DNA from: Halocafeteria seosinensis
Lineage: Eukaryota; Sar; Bigyra; Bicosoecida
Direction: 5' to 3'
DNA: 17,279 nucleotides
Assembly: GCA_001687465.1 (NCBI GenBank)
Contig: LVLI01000934.1
Span: 1 to 17,279, forward strand
The first letter of the stretch is position 1, and each line of letters begins with the position of its first letter. The position numbers and the translations under genes were made by a program. Positions 17,247-17,279 of the stretch are shown here, one piece after another. The notes below the pieces were generated by a model. That model was not told the DNA's origin, did not search any database, and saw nothing but the letters and a program-made list of their open reading frames with translations.

Positions 17247-17279
17247 CACGGGCGCTTACCGCTCCTCGTTAAGAGGATG
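17247..17279 (-). repeat. Inverted partial copy 3 of the start module (cut by window end)
   Basis: Read on -, these 33 bases match the last 33 bases of copy 2 with one change: the ATG before CGCCCGTG is AAG. The window ends inside the module, so its remaining 5' part (about 48 bases in the other copies) would lie beyond 17279. Orientation is opposite to copies 1 and 2. Confidence 0.85.

Noticed and set aside
17147-17275. Short Pro/Arg-rich + strand frame starting MAPPPMPPELNQCC and ending in module copy 3
   Set aside because: It has about 42 codons, low-complexity composition and ends inside the inverted repeat; likely chance.

Overview
This is nuclear DNA of a eukaryote with a compact genome. 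At least five genes are interrupted by short GT-AG introns. The fifteen placed in the four recognised genes run from 58 to 83 nt, mostly with GTAAGT/GTAAGN donors. The proteins are typically eukaryotic: FAAH-type amidase, C2/EF-hand phosphatidylserine decarboxylase, TIM21-like import factor and an NTAN1-type amidase. Close gene packing and roughly 60-nt introns would suit a unicellular alga or protist, for example a cyanidiophyte red alga such as Galdieria or Cyanidium. That placement is inference; no rRNA, plastid or other phylogenetic marker is present.

Left and centre (1-12970), where most genes are recognisable: the 3' end of an unidentified + strand gene (1-374); a five-exon FAAH2-like amidase on - (769-3040); a divergent 248-bp intergenic region; an intronless 710-aa GHMP-family sugar kinase on + (3289-5421); an eight-exon C2/EF-hand phosphatidylserine decarboxylase on - (5478-9195); a divergent intergenic region; a four-exon TIM21-like gene on + (9537-10490); a two-exon NTAN1-like gene on - (10496-11679), whose stop lies 5 bp from the TIM21 stop; and a 2H phosphoesterase on - (12389-12970). 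Exon chains were built by hand from splice signals, reading-phase agreement and protein family continuity. Each of the four main chains closes in frame.

Right part (12971-17279), which looks like accessory DNA: an 81-bp module (CA microsatellite, 5' flank and an ATG reading M-R-P-C) occurs twice in direct orientation, each copy at the start of a different short gene (13500 and 14081). A third, inverted copy is cut by the window end and has lost the ATG. The second gene (14081-14915) encodes a basic-then-acidic, probably nuclear protein with a recent 90-bp internal duplication. An unrecognised 340-aa gene lies on - (15227-16249), and the last kilobase has only one weak ORF. Inverted module copies bracket this orphan block, so it may be a mobile or recombining segment; no transposase is recognised.

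Functionally the recognised genes are mostly housekeeping genes of lipid, sugar, mitochondrial and protein-turnover metabolism. The phosphatidylserine decarboxylase makes phosphatidylethanolamine, the parent lipid of the N-acylethanolamines that FAAH enzymes hydrolyse. Their proximity is probably incidental in a eukaryote.
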